The translations under genes were made by a program, and so were the position numbers. Shown in pieces: positions 20,160-29,839 of a stretch of DNA of 64,000 nucleotides. Below the pieces are notes generated by a model, which was not told where the DNA came from, made no database searches, and was given only the letters and a program-made list of their open reading frames with translations. This stretch comes from Pseudomonadota bacterium (GTDB taxonomy: Bacteria > Pseudomonadota > Gammaproteobacteria > Steroidobacterales > Woeseiaceae). The stretch covers positions 16,134-80,133 of the forward strand of contig JAQCAD010000014.1 in assembly GCA_027621915.1 (NCBI GenBank), read 5' to 3'. How positions within the stretch are numbered: position 1 is the stretch's first letter; every line of letters begins with the position of its first letter.

Positions 20160-20687
20160 TCAGTTGACGTATGAGATTTCGACGCGACGATTCTGCTGGT
20201 ACGCCGCCTCATCGCTGCCGAATGCGGCCGGGCGTTCCTCGCCGAAACTTACCGTCGAAATCTGGTCCGCCGTGGCACCCTGAATCAATAAAAGACGACG
20301 TACTGACTGCGAACGTCGCTCGCCAAGACCGATGTTGTATTCGCGTGATCCACGCTCATCAGCATGCCCCTCGAGGCGAATTTGCGCACGACGATCATTC
20401 GAAAGTCGACCAGCATGGCGCTGCAATAAATCAGAATATTCGGCACGAAGCTCCGATTGGTCGAAATCGAAATAGATGATCATGGTCAACTCGCCCATGT
20501 CGTCCATATCGTTAAAGTCCTCACCGTCCCCCAGGCCACCATCGTCCATGCCGTCGGTATCTGCAAAATCGCTTCCGTCGTCGATCATGCTGCCATTTTC
20601 GGCGTCCGGCGTCGGAACATTCCGGGATGCGCAACCAGCCACCAGAAGGGCTGCCAGCGCGACAACAATCAGTTTTTGAATTTTCAT
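20160..20687 (-). CDS. pal: peptidoglycan-associated lipoprotein Pal
   Basis: Outer-membrane lipoprotein that binds peptidoglycan and TolB. It has 175 residues: a signal with lipobox LVAGC (cysteine 19), an acidic Asp/Gly/Met-rich linker at about 30-68, then the OmpA-like domain beginning IIYFDFDQSELR. The peptidoglycan-binding motif LEGHADERGSREYNIGLGER is intact. The acidic linker is longer than in E. coli Pal. It is transcribed with tolB upstream after a 98-base gap and cpoB downstream. Confidence 0.97.
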   Translation of the reverse strand: MKIQKLIVVALAALLVAGCASRNVPTPDAENGSMIDDGSDFADTDGMDDGGLGDGEDFNDMDDMGELTMIIYFDFDQSELRAEYSDLLQRHAGRLSNDRRAQIRLEGHADERGSREYNIGLGERRSQSVRRLLLIQGATADQISTVSFGEERPAAFGSDEAAYQQNRRVEISYVN

Positions 20688-20711
20688 AGGTTTGTCCTTT
20701 GCTCAATTACC

Positions 20712-20767
20712 AAAAGCATTTAAAACTGCTTTAAATCAATATGTTATGTAAACTACTTAATGCTTTT
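20712..20767. repeat. 9-bp inverted repeat in the tolB-pal gap
   Basis: AAAAGCATT at 20712-20720 is exactly complementary to AATGCTTTT at 20759-20767, with a 38-base AT-rich loop between. On the minus-strand transcript this could form a weak stem between tolB and pal. Its role, if any, is unknown; a processing or partial-attenuation structure is possible. Confidence 0.3.
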
Positions 20768-20785
20768 TCTGCACCACATCCCGGT

Positions 20786-22096
20786 TCAGTATCGAGGAAA
20801 TGGTGACCAGACCGGCTCCCTGATATCACCTTGTCGAGACGCCAGTCGCTGCCGATAAACACCATCAGCCGAAACCATTTCCAGCACACCGTCCCCACCA
20901 TAACGCGTCGCATAAATAAGCGAATCGCTGTTGGGTGCGAAACTCGGTGACTCGTCCTGCATGCCCTCCGAAACGATCAAAAGATCTTTTCGGGCAATAT
21001 CGAGTACCGCAATTCTAAAGTCACCACGACTCTGGTGGACCAACGCCAGCTTGGTACCATCCGGTGACAGTCTGGGCCGCGCATTATAACTGCCTTCGAA
21101 GGTTACGCGCTCGGGAGAACCGCCGTTTACGCCAATTCGGTAAATTTGCGGCCCGCCACCACGGTCGGACGTGAAATAGATACTACGCCCGTCAGGTGAC
21201 CAGGTTCCCTCGGTATCGATACTCCGATTCGTCGTCAGGCGGGTGATCTGGCGGGTGCCCAGATCGAGGACGTTGATATCCAGGTTGCCGTCAATGCCGC
21301 CCAGCGTCAGGACCAGTTTGCGTCCATCCGGCGAGAAAGCCGGCGCGCCATTGATGCCTGGCCGGCTGGATACCTTTATCCGGTTACCGCTTCGCAATGT
21401 CTGGACGAAAACAGTAGACACGTTGTTTTCGAATGACACGTAGGCCAGCTCGCGACTATCCGGCGACCAGGCCGGTGACATGATCGGATCCTTCGATTCC
21501 ATAATGGTGAACTGATTTTCACCATCTGCATCAGAGACCACCAGCGTATAGGTGCGGTCCCTTTCCGAACCCTTTGCCGTGACATAGGCGACTTTCGTAT
21601 CGAATACACCTGGAATACCGGTCAACTTTTCAAAAATCATGTCAGCAGCCCGGTGCGCAACGCGACGCATCGTTCCGCGACTCGCGGGCAGTCGATAGCC
21701 GACCAGCTGCTCTCTGGTGTGGACATCGAATGCCTGGAACTGGACACTGTAAGCGTTGTCGCCAGTTTGAATGATTTTGCCGATGACCACGGCATCAACT
21801 TTGAGAATTAACCAGTCATCAAAGTCCAGATCGGCGGTGGACGTCGGTTTCTGTAACATGCCGCCTTCGGGCGTCGGCGCAAATCGGCCACTGCGATACA
21901 GATCGGCCGAAATAACATCGTCAATGTCAAAAGGAGCGGTGGGCGTGTTGCCTTCCCAACCGAAAGGGACGATCGCAATGGGGGCGCGTTTGCCCGCAAA
22001 GTCCGTAATGACGACATCATATTGTGCGTTGGCGGCTGGCACACATACCAGAAGCGAGACGTATACAAGCAGCCGCCGAACAAGCAACTCTTTCAT
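20786..22096 (-). CDS. tolB: Tol-Pal system periplasmic protein TolB
   Basis: Periplasmic beta-propeller protein that cycles between Pal and TolA. It has 436 residues: a Sec signal cleaved near ANA-Q (residue 24), an N-terminal alpha/beta domain at about 25-165, then a six-bladed propeller of PD40 repeats such as SPDSRELAYVS, SPDGRKLVLT and SPDGRSIYFTSDR. It lies 30 bases downstream of tolA. The length and order match E. coli TolB (430). Confidence 0.97.
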   Translation of the reverse strand: MKELLVRRLLVYVSLLVCVPAANAQYDVVITDFAGKRAPIAIVPFGWEGNTPTAPFDIDDVISADLYRSGRFAPTPEGGMLQKPTSTADLDFDDWLILKVDAVVIGKIIQTGDNAYSVQFQAFDVHTREQLVGYRLPASRGTMRRVAHRAADMIFEKLTGIPGVFDTKVAYVTAKGSERDRTYTLVVSDADGENQFTIMESKDPIMSPAWSPDSRELAYVSFENNVSTVFVQTLRSGNRIKVSSRPGINGAPAFSPDGRKLVLTLGGIDGNLDINVLDLGTRQITRLTTNRSIDTEGTWSPDGRSIYFTSDRGGGPQIYRIGVNGGSPERVTFEGSYNARPRLSPDGTKLALVHQSRGDFRIAVLDIARKDLLIVSEGMQDESPSFAPNSDSLIYATRYGGDGVLEMVSADGVYRQRLASRQGDIREPVWSPFPRY

Positions 22097-22126
22097 GAAT
22101 TTGGCCCAGGCTTTTCCAGAGGTGCC

Positions 22127-22942
22127 CTATTGTGTAGGTTTCAGGAGGATCTTCAAGTCCCGTTTGAAAACACGGGGATTCTCGGGCGGCGGTAATGGCG
22201 ACGATCTCGCAACCGCCGATTCGATCGCCCGTCTCACGGTCGCGTCGCCATTGCACCGCCCTATATCCGTTTTTACGACCTCACCGTTGGGTAGCAGGCG
22301 CAAATCCAGGTCGCACTCCAGCGCCTCTGGCAGGGACGCCGGATAAATAATATTTCGCTCGATTCTGCGGCTTATGGCGATCATCCAGCGGTCAAAATCA
22401 CTGGCTTCCCGCGCCTGAATCCGCTCTGCTTCGGCGTCAATCTCCGCTTGTTGCCGGCGAAGCATTTCGGCCTCTTCGGCCTCCCGCCGCAGGCGTTCGT
22501 TTTCCAGCTTTTGACGCTCGAGATCGTCAAGGCGTTTGCGTTCGGCGAGTTCGCGCTGGCGCTCAACTTCAGCCTCTGCACGTTTCTTGCGTTCGGCCTC
22601 TTCGACCTCGCGGCGTTTACGATCCGTATCCTGCTGCAGCCGAATACGATCCTGCTCCGCCTTCAAATCTTCCTGGCGTTTCGCTTCTTCCTCGCGCAGA
22701 CGGTCCTGCTCACTGTTGTCAGGCAATGGCTCCGGATCCGGAGCGGGTTTTGGAGGAGGCCTGGCAACCGGTGGAGGCACTTTGATCTCTTCCTCAGTGA
22801 CCAGAGTTGCCTGTAATTTGAGCGGTACGACCGGGTAGTTTCGACGATCGAAATCGAAGGCGAACACCAGGCTTGCAACGACTACCACATGGAAAATGGC
22901 GGCCATCGTCACCGGAATAATGTTGTATTGGTCGCGCATCAC
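22127..22942 (-). CDS. tolA: cell envelope integrity protein TolA
   Basis: Inner-membrane protein linking the TolQR motor to Pal/TolB. It has 271 residues: one N-terminal transmembrane helix (about 11-29), a proline-rich segment near 55-75, a long Glu/Arg/Lys/Gln coiled coil at about 75-180, and a C-terminal TolA/TonB-like domain from about 185 with a cysteine pair in ALECDL and GRCNG. It is shorter than E. coli TolA (421) because domain II is reduced, as in many marine gammaproteobacteria. Confidence 0.95.
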   Translation of the reverse strand: MMRDQYNIIPVTMAAIFHVVVVASLVFAFDFDRRNYPVVPLKLQATLVTEEEIKVPPPVARPPPKPAPDPEPLPDNSEQDRLREEEAKRQEDLKAEQDRIRLQQDTDRKRREVEEAERKKRAEAEVERQRELAERKRLDDLERQKLENERLRREAEEAEMLRRQQAEIDAEAERIQAREASDFDRWMIAISRRIERNIIYPASLPEALECDLDLRLLPNGEVVKTDIGRCNGDATVRRAIESAVARSSPLPPPENPRVFKRDLKILLKPTQ

Positions 22943-22957
22943 CTAAGTCAGTTCGAC

Positions 22958-23401
22958 CTATTCAGGTACAGGGTAGGTATTCAACGGATCTGTAACAAAA
23001 CCCACGTTCTTCGCCCCACCCTGTTGCAACAATACCATCGCACCAACGACATTCCCGTAAGGAACGGCACGATCCGCCTTGACGAAAATCTGCGTATCCG
23101 GACTGACATCCAGGACCTTCGCAGTTTGAGCAACAATTTCTTTGCTGCCGATCGGCTTGTCCTCATCGTCGCCCACATTCAGGTACAGATTGCCCGCTGC
23201 ATCGACACTAAGGACCAAAGGGATGTTGTCTGAGGAACTGTCGATGGGCTCAGCGCCGGCTTTCGGCAACTCAACTTCTATCCCCTGGGTCAACAATGGT
23301 GCCGTCACCATGAAGATAACAAGCAGCACAAGCATTACATCTATGTAAGGTACGACGTTGATCTCGCCCATTAGTTTCCGTTTCTGCATCGGTGATGCCA
23401 T
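22958..23401 (-). CDS. tolR: Tol-Pal motor subunit TolR
   Basis: ExbD/TolR family stator protein. The start at 23401 (MASPMQKRKLMGEINVVPYI) gives 147 residues and sits one base after the tolQ stop (TGA C ATG); the longer open frame upstream lies inside tolQ. The conserved motor aspartate is in YIDVMLVLLVIFMV at about residue 21, followed by a periplasmic dimerisation domain. TolA follows after 15 bases. Confidence 0.96.
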   Translation of the reverse strand: MASPMQKRKLMGEINVVPYIDVMLVLLVIFMVTAPLLTQGIEVELPKAGAEPIDSSSDNIPLVLSVDAAGNLYLNVGDDEDKPIGSKEIVAQTAKVLDVSPDTQIFVKADRAVPYGNVVGAMVLLQQGGAKNVGFVTDPLNTYPVPE

Positions 23402-23402
23402 G

Positions 23403-24092
23403 TCACACCCCCTGCTTTCTGGAACGGGCGTGTCGCTGCAGGATGCTTGAGAACTCCTCGGTGAACCCGTCGTAACGAATCTCCAGACGTACCACCTTGT
23501 CGGCATATCGGTTGTACGCAATAACTGCCGGTATGGCCGCAAACAGTCCCATTGCTGTAGCGATCAGCGCCTCCGCAATCGGGCCGGCAACCGTCGCGAG
23601 GGTTACAGTCTGCGCGTTGCCGATATCCATGAAGGCGTTCATTATTCCCCAGACCGTGCCAAACAAGCCGACATAAGGACTGGTCGAACCGATGGTTGCG
23701 AGCGTTGCCAGGCTTTGCTCCAGGTGGTCAACTTCACGCATTTGCGCCACACGCATTGCGCGTCGGCACTCGTCGACTATTTTGTCAGCAAGTACATCAC
23801 CTTGTGTTGTCAAGCGATTGAATTCGCGAAATCCTGCTTCAAAAATGCTGCTCATGCCCTGACCGCCGCCCTTTTGCCGCGACACGCTGCGATAAAGCGT
23901 GTTCAGGTCGCCGCCCGACCAAAATGCAGATTCGAATTCGTCAGAAGCATTTTTTGTGCGCCGGATCAGCCGCCGCTTCGTAAATATAATACTCCAGGAC
24001 GCAAAGGAGGCAGCGAGCAGCAGGAGCAAAACAAGTTGTACCGGAATACTGGCGTCGAAAATAAGGCTAAGGATTGACGTATCAGTCGACAT
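23403..24092 (-). CDS. tolQ: Tol-Pal motor subunit TolQ
   Basis: MotA/TolQ/ExbB proton-channel family protein of 229 residues with three transmembrane helices: about 16-36, about 130-150 (LGLFGTVWGIMNAFMDIG region) and about 163-185. Its start lies 11 bases inside the end of the ybgC frame, so translation is probably coupled. It forms the proton-driven motor with TolR. Confidence 0.96.
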   Translation of the reverse strand: MSTDTSILSLIFDASIPVQLVLLLLLAASFASWSIIFTKRRLIRRTKNASDEFESAFWSGGDLNTLYRSVSRQKGGGQGMSSIFEAGFREFNRLTTQGDVLADKIVDECRRAMRVAQMREVDHLEQSLATLATIGSTSPYVGLFGTVWGIMNAFMDIGNAQTVTLATVAGPIAEALIATAMGLFAAIPAVIAYNRYADKVVRLEIRYDGFTEEFSSILQRHARSRKQGV

Positions 24093-24513
24093 GATTGGAG
24101 TCCTTGAAAATTGAAGCGGGTACCCGGACAGGCTTGCGTGTGTCTGCGTTGACGTAAGCAGCTTTCGTCAGGCCTTTGCAGAGCAATTCACCGTCGAGGT
24201 TGGTTCTATAGATGTTTTGTTCGATCAAAAACGTCGCACGAGTCAGGCCTGTCAGCCGGGCTGTCGCGACGAGTTCGTCATTGAATTTTGCAGGTTTCAC
24301 GAATTCTGCGCTGGTGTCGATTACTACAAAGTGTCTCCGTTCCTGATAGAGCAGCACGTCCTGGTCGACACCTAAACTGCGTAACCATTCCGTTCTCGCT
24401 CGTTCCATGAACTTGAAATAGTTGGCAAAGTACACCAGGCCCTGCGCATCAGTGTCCTCGTAGTAAACACGCACCGGCCAGGCGAACGGCTCCCGATTGA
24501 AGTCTACAGCCAA
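24082..24513 (-). CDS. ybgC: acyl-CoA thioesterase YbgC, Tol-Pal-associated
   Basis: Hotdog-fold thioesterase of 143 residues. The 4-hydroxybenzoyl-CoA-thioesterase motif YYEDTDAQGLVYFANYFKF is at about residue 18-36, with the catalytic aspartate in DTDAQG. It overlaps tolQ by 11 bases and starts three bases after the ruvB stop. In E. coli YbgC is linked to phospholipid metabolism at the inner membrane and is always first in the tol-pal cluster. Confidence 0.95.
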   Translation of the reverse strand: MAVDFNREPFAWPVRVYYEDTDAQGLVYFANYFKFMERARTEWLRSLGVDQDVLLYQERRHFVVIDTSAEFVKPAKFNDELVATARLTGLTRATFLIEQNIYRTNLDGELLCKGLTKAAYVNADTRKPVRVPASIFKDSNHVD

Positions 24514-24516
24514 AAT

Positions 24517-25593
24517 CTAAACCCGGGGCTTGTCAAAGAGGGGCAGCTCGGGTGTCAATTCCCGGGCAGGTGGCTTAAGACCGAAATGAATGTAGGCATT
24601 GCTGGTGGCTACCCGACCTCGGGCCGTTCGCATCATGAAACCTTGTTGGATCAGGTATGGTTCGATGACGTCCTCGATCGTGCCGCGCTCCTCGCCAAGT
24701 GCAGCCGAGAGCGATTCGATTCCGACCGGGCCGCCATCAAATTTCTCAATGATGGTTTGCAAAAGGCGCCGATCCATCGCGTCAAAGCCATTGGGATCCA
24801 CTTCAAGCATGTCCATCGCACTGACAGCCACAGCCTCGGTGACAACCCCATCGGCCTCGACTTCAGCAAAGTCTCGCACGCGACGGAGCAATCGATTGAC
24901 GATGCGGGGCGTACCGCGGGCGCGACTCGCAATGTGCATGGCGCCCGCATCTTCCAACGGAAGATTCAGTATTCCCGCCGACCGGTGCGCGATGGCACGT
25001 AATTCATCTTCCGAGTAAAACTCCAGTCTTTGCACAATTCCAAATCGATCCCGTAACGGGGACGTCAGCAGTCCGGCTCTCGTGGTAGCCCCGATCAGTG
25101 TAAATGGCGGCAATTCAAGTTTGATAGACCGTGCAGCCGGCCCCTCGCCAATCATGATATCGAGCTGGAAATCCTCCATTGCCGGATACAGGACTTCTTC
25201 CACCACTGGACTCAATCGGTGTATTTCGTCAACGAACAGGACATCGTTAGGTTCAAGGTTGGTCAAGATGGCCGCAAGGTCGCCAGGCCGCTCCAGCACC
25301 GGCCCCGAAGTCTGTCGCATCTTGACGTTCATCTCGTTGGCAATGATATGCGCGAGCGTCGTCTTCCCGAGACCAGGCGGTCCAAAAATGAGGACGTGAT
25401 CCAAAGCTTCACTCCGGCGTGTCGCTGCCGTGATGAAAATCTTCATCTGCTGCTTGACGCTCGGCTGACCGACATAATCCTCAAGACGCTTCGGCCGGAT
25501 AGCACGATCAAACACCTGCTCGTCGTCCCGCGGTGCCGCGCTGGTCAACCTGTCGTGCTCGATGCTGCTCACAGTTGCTTTCCTATGACTCAA
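24517..25593 (-). CDS. ruvB: Holliday junction branch-migration ATPase RuvB
   Basis: AAA+ motor of the RuvAB complex. It has 358 residues: Walker [10 protein letters not shown], Walker B DEIHRLSP, sensor 1 GATTRAG, and a C-terminal winged helix ending in [11 protein letters not shown]. The family begins near YVGQ about residue 40. The start is uncertain: a TTG at 25593 overlaps the ruvA stop (TTGA), and a GTG lies seven codons later; no ATG is available before the conserved region. It lies between ruvA and ybgC. Confidence 0.96.
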   Translation of the reverse strand: MSHRKATVSSIEHDRLTSAAPRDDEQVFDRAIRPKRLEDYVGQPSVKQQMKIFITAATRRSEALDHVLIFGPPGLGKTTLAHIIANEMNVKMRQTSGPVLERPGDLAAILTNLEPNDVLFVDEIHRLSPVVEEVLYPAMEDFQLDIMIGEGPAARSIKLELPPFTLIGATTRAGLLTSPLRDRFGIVQRLEFYSEDELRAIAHRSAGILNLPLEDAGAMHIASRARGTPRIVNRLLRRVRDFAEVEADGVVTEAVAVSAMDMLEVDPNGFDAMDRRLLQTIIEKFDGGPVGIESLSAALGEERGTIEDVIEPYLIQQGFMMRTARGRVATSNAYIHFGLKPPARELTPELPLFDKPRV

Positions 25594-26180
25594 TTGACGA
25601 CTTGGCGCAGAGCAAGTCGGATAATGTCTTCAGCAGATTTTTCCTTGGTATCAATCTGCGCGAGGAGATGTTTGACCTCGGCGGGTTTGTAGCCAAGCGA
25701 TATCAACGCATCGACGGCTTCGCTCCGTGAGTCTCCACTGACCCGGGCTGAACCGGTAACGGCTATATGCGCCGATGCCTTGTCGACTTTGTCGCGCATC
25801 TCGATGATCAACCGGTCTGCTGTCTTTTTTCCGACGCCAGGAATCTTCACAAGCATTGCCGAATCTTCCAGTCTTACGTATCGCTCAAAATCGGCAACCG
25901 TCATCGCAGACAGAATGGCGAGCCCCATCTTCGCGCCAACGCCGCTGACTTTCAGTAATGACCGAAACAGATGGCGCTCGCTCTCCGTCGAGAATCCGAA
26001 CAGCAGGTGCGCATCGTCTCTGACGAGCATATGCGTGTGAATGAAGACTTCGCTGCCAATCGCAGGCAATTCGAGAAATGTCGACATCGGCGTTTCGACG
26101 GCATAACCGATACCGGCGCATTCTACAATGATTCCGGGCGCCTGTTTTGCGGCAAGTCGCCCACGAAGAGACCCGATCAT
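25590..26180 (-). CDS. ruvA: Holliday junction DNA-binding protein RuvA
   Basis: Tetrameric junction-binding subunit of the RuvAB helicase. The start at 26180 ([12 protein letters not shown]) gives 196 residues, near the 203 of E. coli. It overlaps the ruvC stop as ATGA; a longer open frame upstream belongs to ruvC in another phase. Helix-hairpin-helix motifs are seen around [16 protein letters not shown] and [15 protein letters not shown], and a C-terminal UBA-like domain III follows. Confidence 0.96.
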   Translation of the reverse strand: MIGSLRGRLAAKQAPGIIVECAGIGYAVETPMSTFLELPAIGSEVFIHTHMLVRDDAHLLFGFSTESERHLFRSLLKVSGVGAKMGLAILSAMTVADFERYVRLEDSAMLVKIPGVGKKTADRLIIEMRDKVDKASAHIAVTGSARVSGDSRSEAVDALISLGYKPAEVKHLLAQIDTKEKSAEDIIRLALRQVVN

Positions 26181-26695
26181 TTCAGGTTCGCTGCAGCAGC
26201 AGTCTTGAGCACACGATTTAGGCGACGCTGGTTCGCGTGACACAGTGCTGCAGCCAGCGCATCGGCCGCGTCAGGTGACGGGTCACCATCCAGTTGCAGC
26301 ATTTGTCTGATCATATGTTGAATTTGTTCTTTCGTAGCAGCACCTGTACCGACCACCGCTTGTTTAATCTCTCGCGGCGCATATTCGAACACCGATATTT
26401 CCATTTCAAATGTCGCACAAATCGCAGCCGATCGTGCGTGCCCCAGTTTGAGCGCACTACCGGCGTTCTTCTGCATAAAAACGCTTTCTATCGCGACAAC
26501 ATCCGGGCGATATTTAGCGACGATTTCACTAATCGAGCGAAATATCAATTTGAGGCGCTCAGGAAAGTCACCCTTGACGCTGTTGACGGAACCACTGGCA
26601 ACATAGATCGACCGATCACCTTCGCAATCGAGAATCCCAAAGCCGGTCAGCCGTGAGCCAGGATCTATGCCGAGTATCCGTTGGCGATCGGTCAT
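26177..26695 (-). CDS. ruvC: crossover junction endodeoxyribonuclease RuvC
   Basis: Resolvase that cuts Holliday junctions. It has 172 residues: ILGIDPGSRLTGFGIL carries the first catalytic aspartate (D11), VVAIESVFMQKNAGSALKLG the glutamate, and PSPDAADALAAALCH the C-terminal Asp pair. It starts eight bases downstream of yebC and overlaps ruvA. The yebC-ruvC-ruvA-ruvB order is the usual proteobacterial one. Confidence 0.97.
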   Translation of the reverse strand: MTDRQRILGIDPGSRLTGFGILDCEGDRSIYVASGSVNSVKGDFPERLKLIFRSISEIVAKYRPDVVAIESVFMQKNAGSALKLGHARSAAICATFEMEISVFEYAPREIKQAVVGTGAATKEQIQHMIRQMLQLDGDPSPDAADALAAALCHANQRRLNRVLKTAAAANLK

Positions 26696-26703
26696 GCCTT
26701 ACC

Positions 26704-27447
26704 TCAAAACTCAGCCAGGACTTCGTCCGGAATGTCTGCATTACTGTATACATTCTGGACGTCGTCCAGGTCTTCCAGCATCTCTAACATCTTGATCATC
26801 GAACTGGCTGTGTCCCGATCAAGGACAACGTTGTTTGACGCTCGCATCGTCAGTTCCGCGTCGTCAGGTGTGTAGCCCGAAATACGCATTGCGTCTCGAA
26901 CCGATTCGAACTCTGTTGGCGCTGTCAGGACTTCAATCGACTTGTCGGCGTCAACAATTACATCGTTGGCTCCGGCGTCTATTGCCGCTTCCATTACCGC
27001 ATCTTCGTCGCTGCCTGGTGGAAACGTCAACGCACCGACATGCTCAAACATGTACGCCACAGATCCGTCAGCGCCGAGATTTCCACCAAACTTTGTGAAT
27101 GCATGCCGGATCTCGGCAACTGTTCGGTTCTTGTTGTCGGTCATGCAGTCCACCAGGACCGCTGTGCCACCCGGCCCGTACCCTTCGTAACGAAGTTCCA
27201 TGTAATCGGCACCGTCGAGCTCGCCGCTACCCTTCTTGATAGCGCGCTCGATATTGTCCTTGGGCATGCTTTGTGCTTTTGCTTTGTCGACTGCCAGTCT
27301 CAGACGTGGATTTGCGTTTAAATCGCCGCCTCCCATCCTGGCGGCAATAGTGACTTCACGAATCAGCTTGGTGAAAAGTTTGCCGCGTTTCTTGTCCTGA
27401 GCGCCCTTTCGGTGCTGGATATTTGCCCATTTACTATGTCCTGCCAT
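26704..27447 (-). CDS. yebC: YebC/TACO1 family protein
   Basis: Member of the YebC/PmpR/TACO1 family, 247 residues, beginning with the diagnostic [18 protein letters not shown]. The glycine motif [14 protein letters not shown] lies at about residue 88-101. Members have been described as transcriptional regulators and, more recently, as factors that help ribosomes translate difficult motifs. It is first in the ruv-tol transcript, divergent from relA with 158 bases between them. Confidence 0.95.
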   Translation of the reverse strand: MAGHSKWANIQHRKGAQDKKRGKLFTKLIREVTIAARMGGGDLNANPRLRLAVDKAKAQSMPKDNIERAIKKGSGELDGADYMELRYEGYGPGGTAVLVDCMTDNKNRTVAEIRHAFTKFGGNLGADGSVAYMFEHVGALTFPPGSDEDAVMEAAIDAGANDVIVDADKSIEVLTAPTEFESVRDAMRISGYTPDDAELTMRASNNVVLDRDTASSMIKMLEMLEDLDDVQNVYSNADIPDEVLAEF

Positions 27448-27605
27448 GCTTCATCGTTTCCTGCAAATTTCGTCCCATATCGCCGTGTGCACAGGCAAAT
27501 TATCGAGTGCTGTTGTACCGGCTGCGAGAATTTCATGTGCCACCCAAACCCGGGGCGTATGATAACGGTTATAAGTTAGCCGCACACCACCTAAAACCTT
27601 GCCAA

Positions 27606-29738
27606 ATGTCTGTATCCGAACAAGAAACCCGGACCTCCGACGTTCGCCTGCCGGAGGCGGAACTGTGTGCGCGAACGATACTGGATTCATTGCCTGACCA
27701 GCCCGCCGTGGCAAGCGCTCGACTGGAAGGCCTGGAAATCTGTTCAATTCTCGGACCCCTGGATTTGCCGCCTGTCCTCAATGCTGCAGTCCAGCTCTAT
27801 CCCGCCGCAAGGGAGGGTTGGATCGAGACCAAAAAGTTGCAAGTCACGTCGGTTCCCGAACTCGGCAGCCTGGTCGAGGGCCTCGTTCAGTTAGGCAGCT
27901 TCGCCCTGCCGGAAAACTGGCAACCAGGCGAGGCACTCGCGACTCAGCAATCGGAGACACTTCGAAAAATGCTGCTTGCTGTGGTTTCCGACGCAAGACT
28001 GGTGGTCGCGCGCATTGGCGAGCAGCTTTATCGCCTCAGGCGGTCGAAAGATGCCTCGGCGAGTCAGCAGCGGGCTATAGCCGTTGAGACACAGGAAATC
28101 TACGCCCCTCTCGCCAACCGACTCGGAATCTGGCAATTAAAATGGGAGCTGGAGGATCTCGCGTTCCGCTTCCTGGACCCCGACAAATACAAACAAATAG
28201 CTACCGCCTTGAAAGAAAAACGCACGGAACGGGAGACGTTCATCGCAGGTGTGAAAACAACATTACAGGAGACGCTTTGGAAAAACGGAATTCGCGCCGA
28301 GATCTCCGGGCGGCCAAAACATATCTACAGCATCTGGCGAAAAATGCAGCAAAAAGAAAAAGATCTTGACCAGATTTTCGATGTGCGGGCTGTAAGAATA
28401 CTTGTTGACGACATTAATGAATGCTACGCCGCGCTCGGCATCGTGCACAACGTCTGGGCGTATCTACCAGGAGAGTTCGATGACTACATCGCCAATCCGA
28501 AAGATAATGATTACCAATCCTTGCATACGGCGCTAATCGGACCTGAAGGTCGCACTATCGAAGTTCAGATACGCTCGCACGAAATGCATCGGCATGCCGA
28601 GCTGGGTGTCGCCGCACACTGGCGCTATAAAGAAGGTGGCTCGAGCAAAGCAGCATTCGAAAAGAAAATACGCGTACTTCGTTATTTGCTGGAGCCAACT
28701 GACACGGATGCGGATCTCCTGGACCAGATTCGGGGAGAAATTTTCGAAGATCGCGTCTACGCAGTGAGCCCGAAAGGGGATGTGGTTGAAATGCCGGCAC
28801 AGGCAACACCGCTTGACTTTGCTTATCACGTACATACACAGATAGGACATCGATGTCGCGGGGCCAAAGTCAACGGGCGAATCGTGCCATTGACTTACCA
28901 TGTCCAGAACGGTGACAAGATTGAAATCATCACGGGCAAGGACGAGCAGCCGAGTCGCGACTGGCTAAGCCCGCAACTGGGCTATCTCGCGGCGACGCGA
29001 AGTCGCGCGAAGGTTCGCAACTGGTTTCGGCACCGCGACAAGGATCAGAACAAACGGCAGGGACGTGAAATTCTCGACCGTGAGCTGTCGCGTCTCAATA
29101 TTCGCGATGTCTCAACGGATACGATCGCAAAGCATTTGAAGTTTAAGAACACGGAGACTTTATGTGTGGCCCTGGGTGCCGGCGACGTTTCATCGGCCGC
29201 GGTGGCTTCGGCGTTACAGAATTTGCGGCCAGATGATACTGCCGACAAAATTCGGCAGCGTAGGCCGGCAAGGAAGAAACAGGCAAAAAACGATGCGATT
29301 GCGATCAGCGGTATCGGCGATCTGTTGTACACATTCGCACGTTGCTGCAGACCTGTCCCTCCGGAAGCAATTGATGGTTACATCACGCTGGGTCGCGGTG
29401 TCAGCATTCATCGTAAAGATTGCGGAAACTTCCTGAGCCTTAAGAAGCGACACGCGGAACGGGTGATTGAAGTCGACTGGGGCGGCTCGACAGATGCAGT
29501 TTATCCCGCTGAACTTACACTGCATGCATTTGACCGGCACGGGCTGTTGAGGGATATCAGTACTGTACTGGCCGATGAACACGTTGGTGTCGATAACATC
29601 CGAACTGATACGGATAAACGTACGATGCAAGTGGTGATGAGTCTTGCGCTGGCGGTACCGGGCCTCGCGACACTCAGCCGGGCAATCAGTAAACTCGAAT
29701 TGCTGCCAAATGTAACGTCTGTCAGAAGACGATCCTGA
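27606..29738 (+). CDS. relA: (p)ppGpp synthetase RelA, synthetase-only
   Basis: RelA/SpoT homologue of 710 residues with the ATG at 27606; an earlier open frame reaches back into the intergenic region and is unlikely. The N-terminal hydrolase region lacks a HxxxxHD metal motif (it reads VLNAAVQLYP where SpoT has histidines), so hydrolase activity is not expected. The synthetase domain is clear at about 215-360, with GRPKHIYSIW, EFDDYIANPK and QIRSHEMHRHAELG. The TGS domain follows at about 380 (DRVYAVSPKGDVVEMP), then a zinc-finger region with FARCCRPVP and a C-terminal ACT domain. This is the ribosome-associated stringent-response enzyme. A SpoT hydrolase must be encoded elsewhere. Confidence 0.95.
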   Translation: MSVSEQETRTSDVRLPEAELCARTILDSLPDQPAVASARLEGLEICSILGPLDLPPVLNAAVQLYPAAREGWIETKKLQVTSVPELGSLVEGLVQLGSFALPENWQPGEALATQQSETLRKMLLAVVSDARLVVARIGEQLYRLRRSKDASASQQRAIAVETQEIYAPLANRLGIWQLKWELEDLAFRFLDPDKYKQIATALKEKRTERETFIAGVKTTLQETLWKNGIRAEISGRPKHIYSIWRKMQQKEKDLDQIFDVRAVRILVDDINECYAALGIVHNVWAYLPGEFDDYIANPKDNDYQSLHTALIGPEGRTIEVQIRSHEMHRHAELGVAAHWRYKEGGSSKAAFEKKIRVLRYLLEPTDTDADLLDQIRGEIFEDRVYAVSPKGDVVEMPAQATPLDFAYHVHTQIGHRCRGAKVNGRIVPLTYHVQNGDKIEIITGKDEQPSRDWLSPQLGYLAATRSRAKVRNWFRHRDKDQNKRQGREILDRELSRLNIRDVSTDTIAKHLKFKNTETLCVALGAGDVSSAAVASALQNLRPDDTADKIRQRRPARKKQAKNDAIAISGIGDLLYTFARCCRPVPPEAIDGYITLGRGVSIHRKDCGNFLSLKKRHAERVIEVDWGGSTDAVYPAELTLHAFDRHGLLRDISTVLADEHVGVDNIRTDTDKRTMQVVMSLALAVPGLATLSRAISKLELLPNVTSVRRRS

Positions 29739-29839
29739 GGACGATCTCCGTGCGGACACATTGGCTCCGATTCTTTATCTTGTGCATTATTGGAGACTTC
29801 TGGCACAAGGCAGCTGGATGATACTTTGAAGGAATACAA

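Noticed and set aside
22448..22838. Ser/Arg- and Phe/Leu-rich frames opposite tolA
   Set aside because: Low-complexity complement of the tolA coiled-coil codons.
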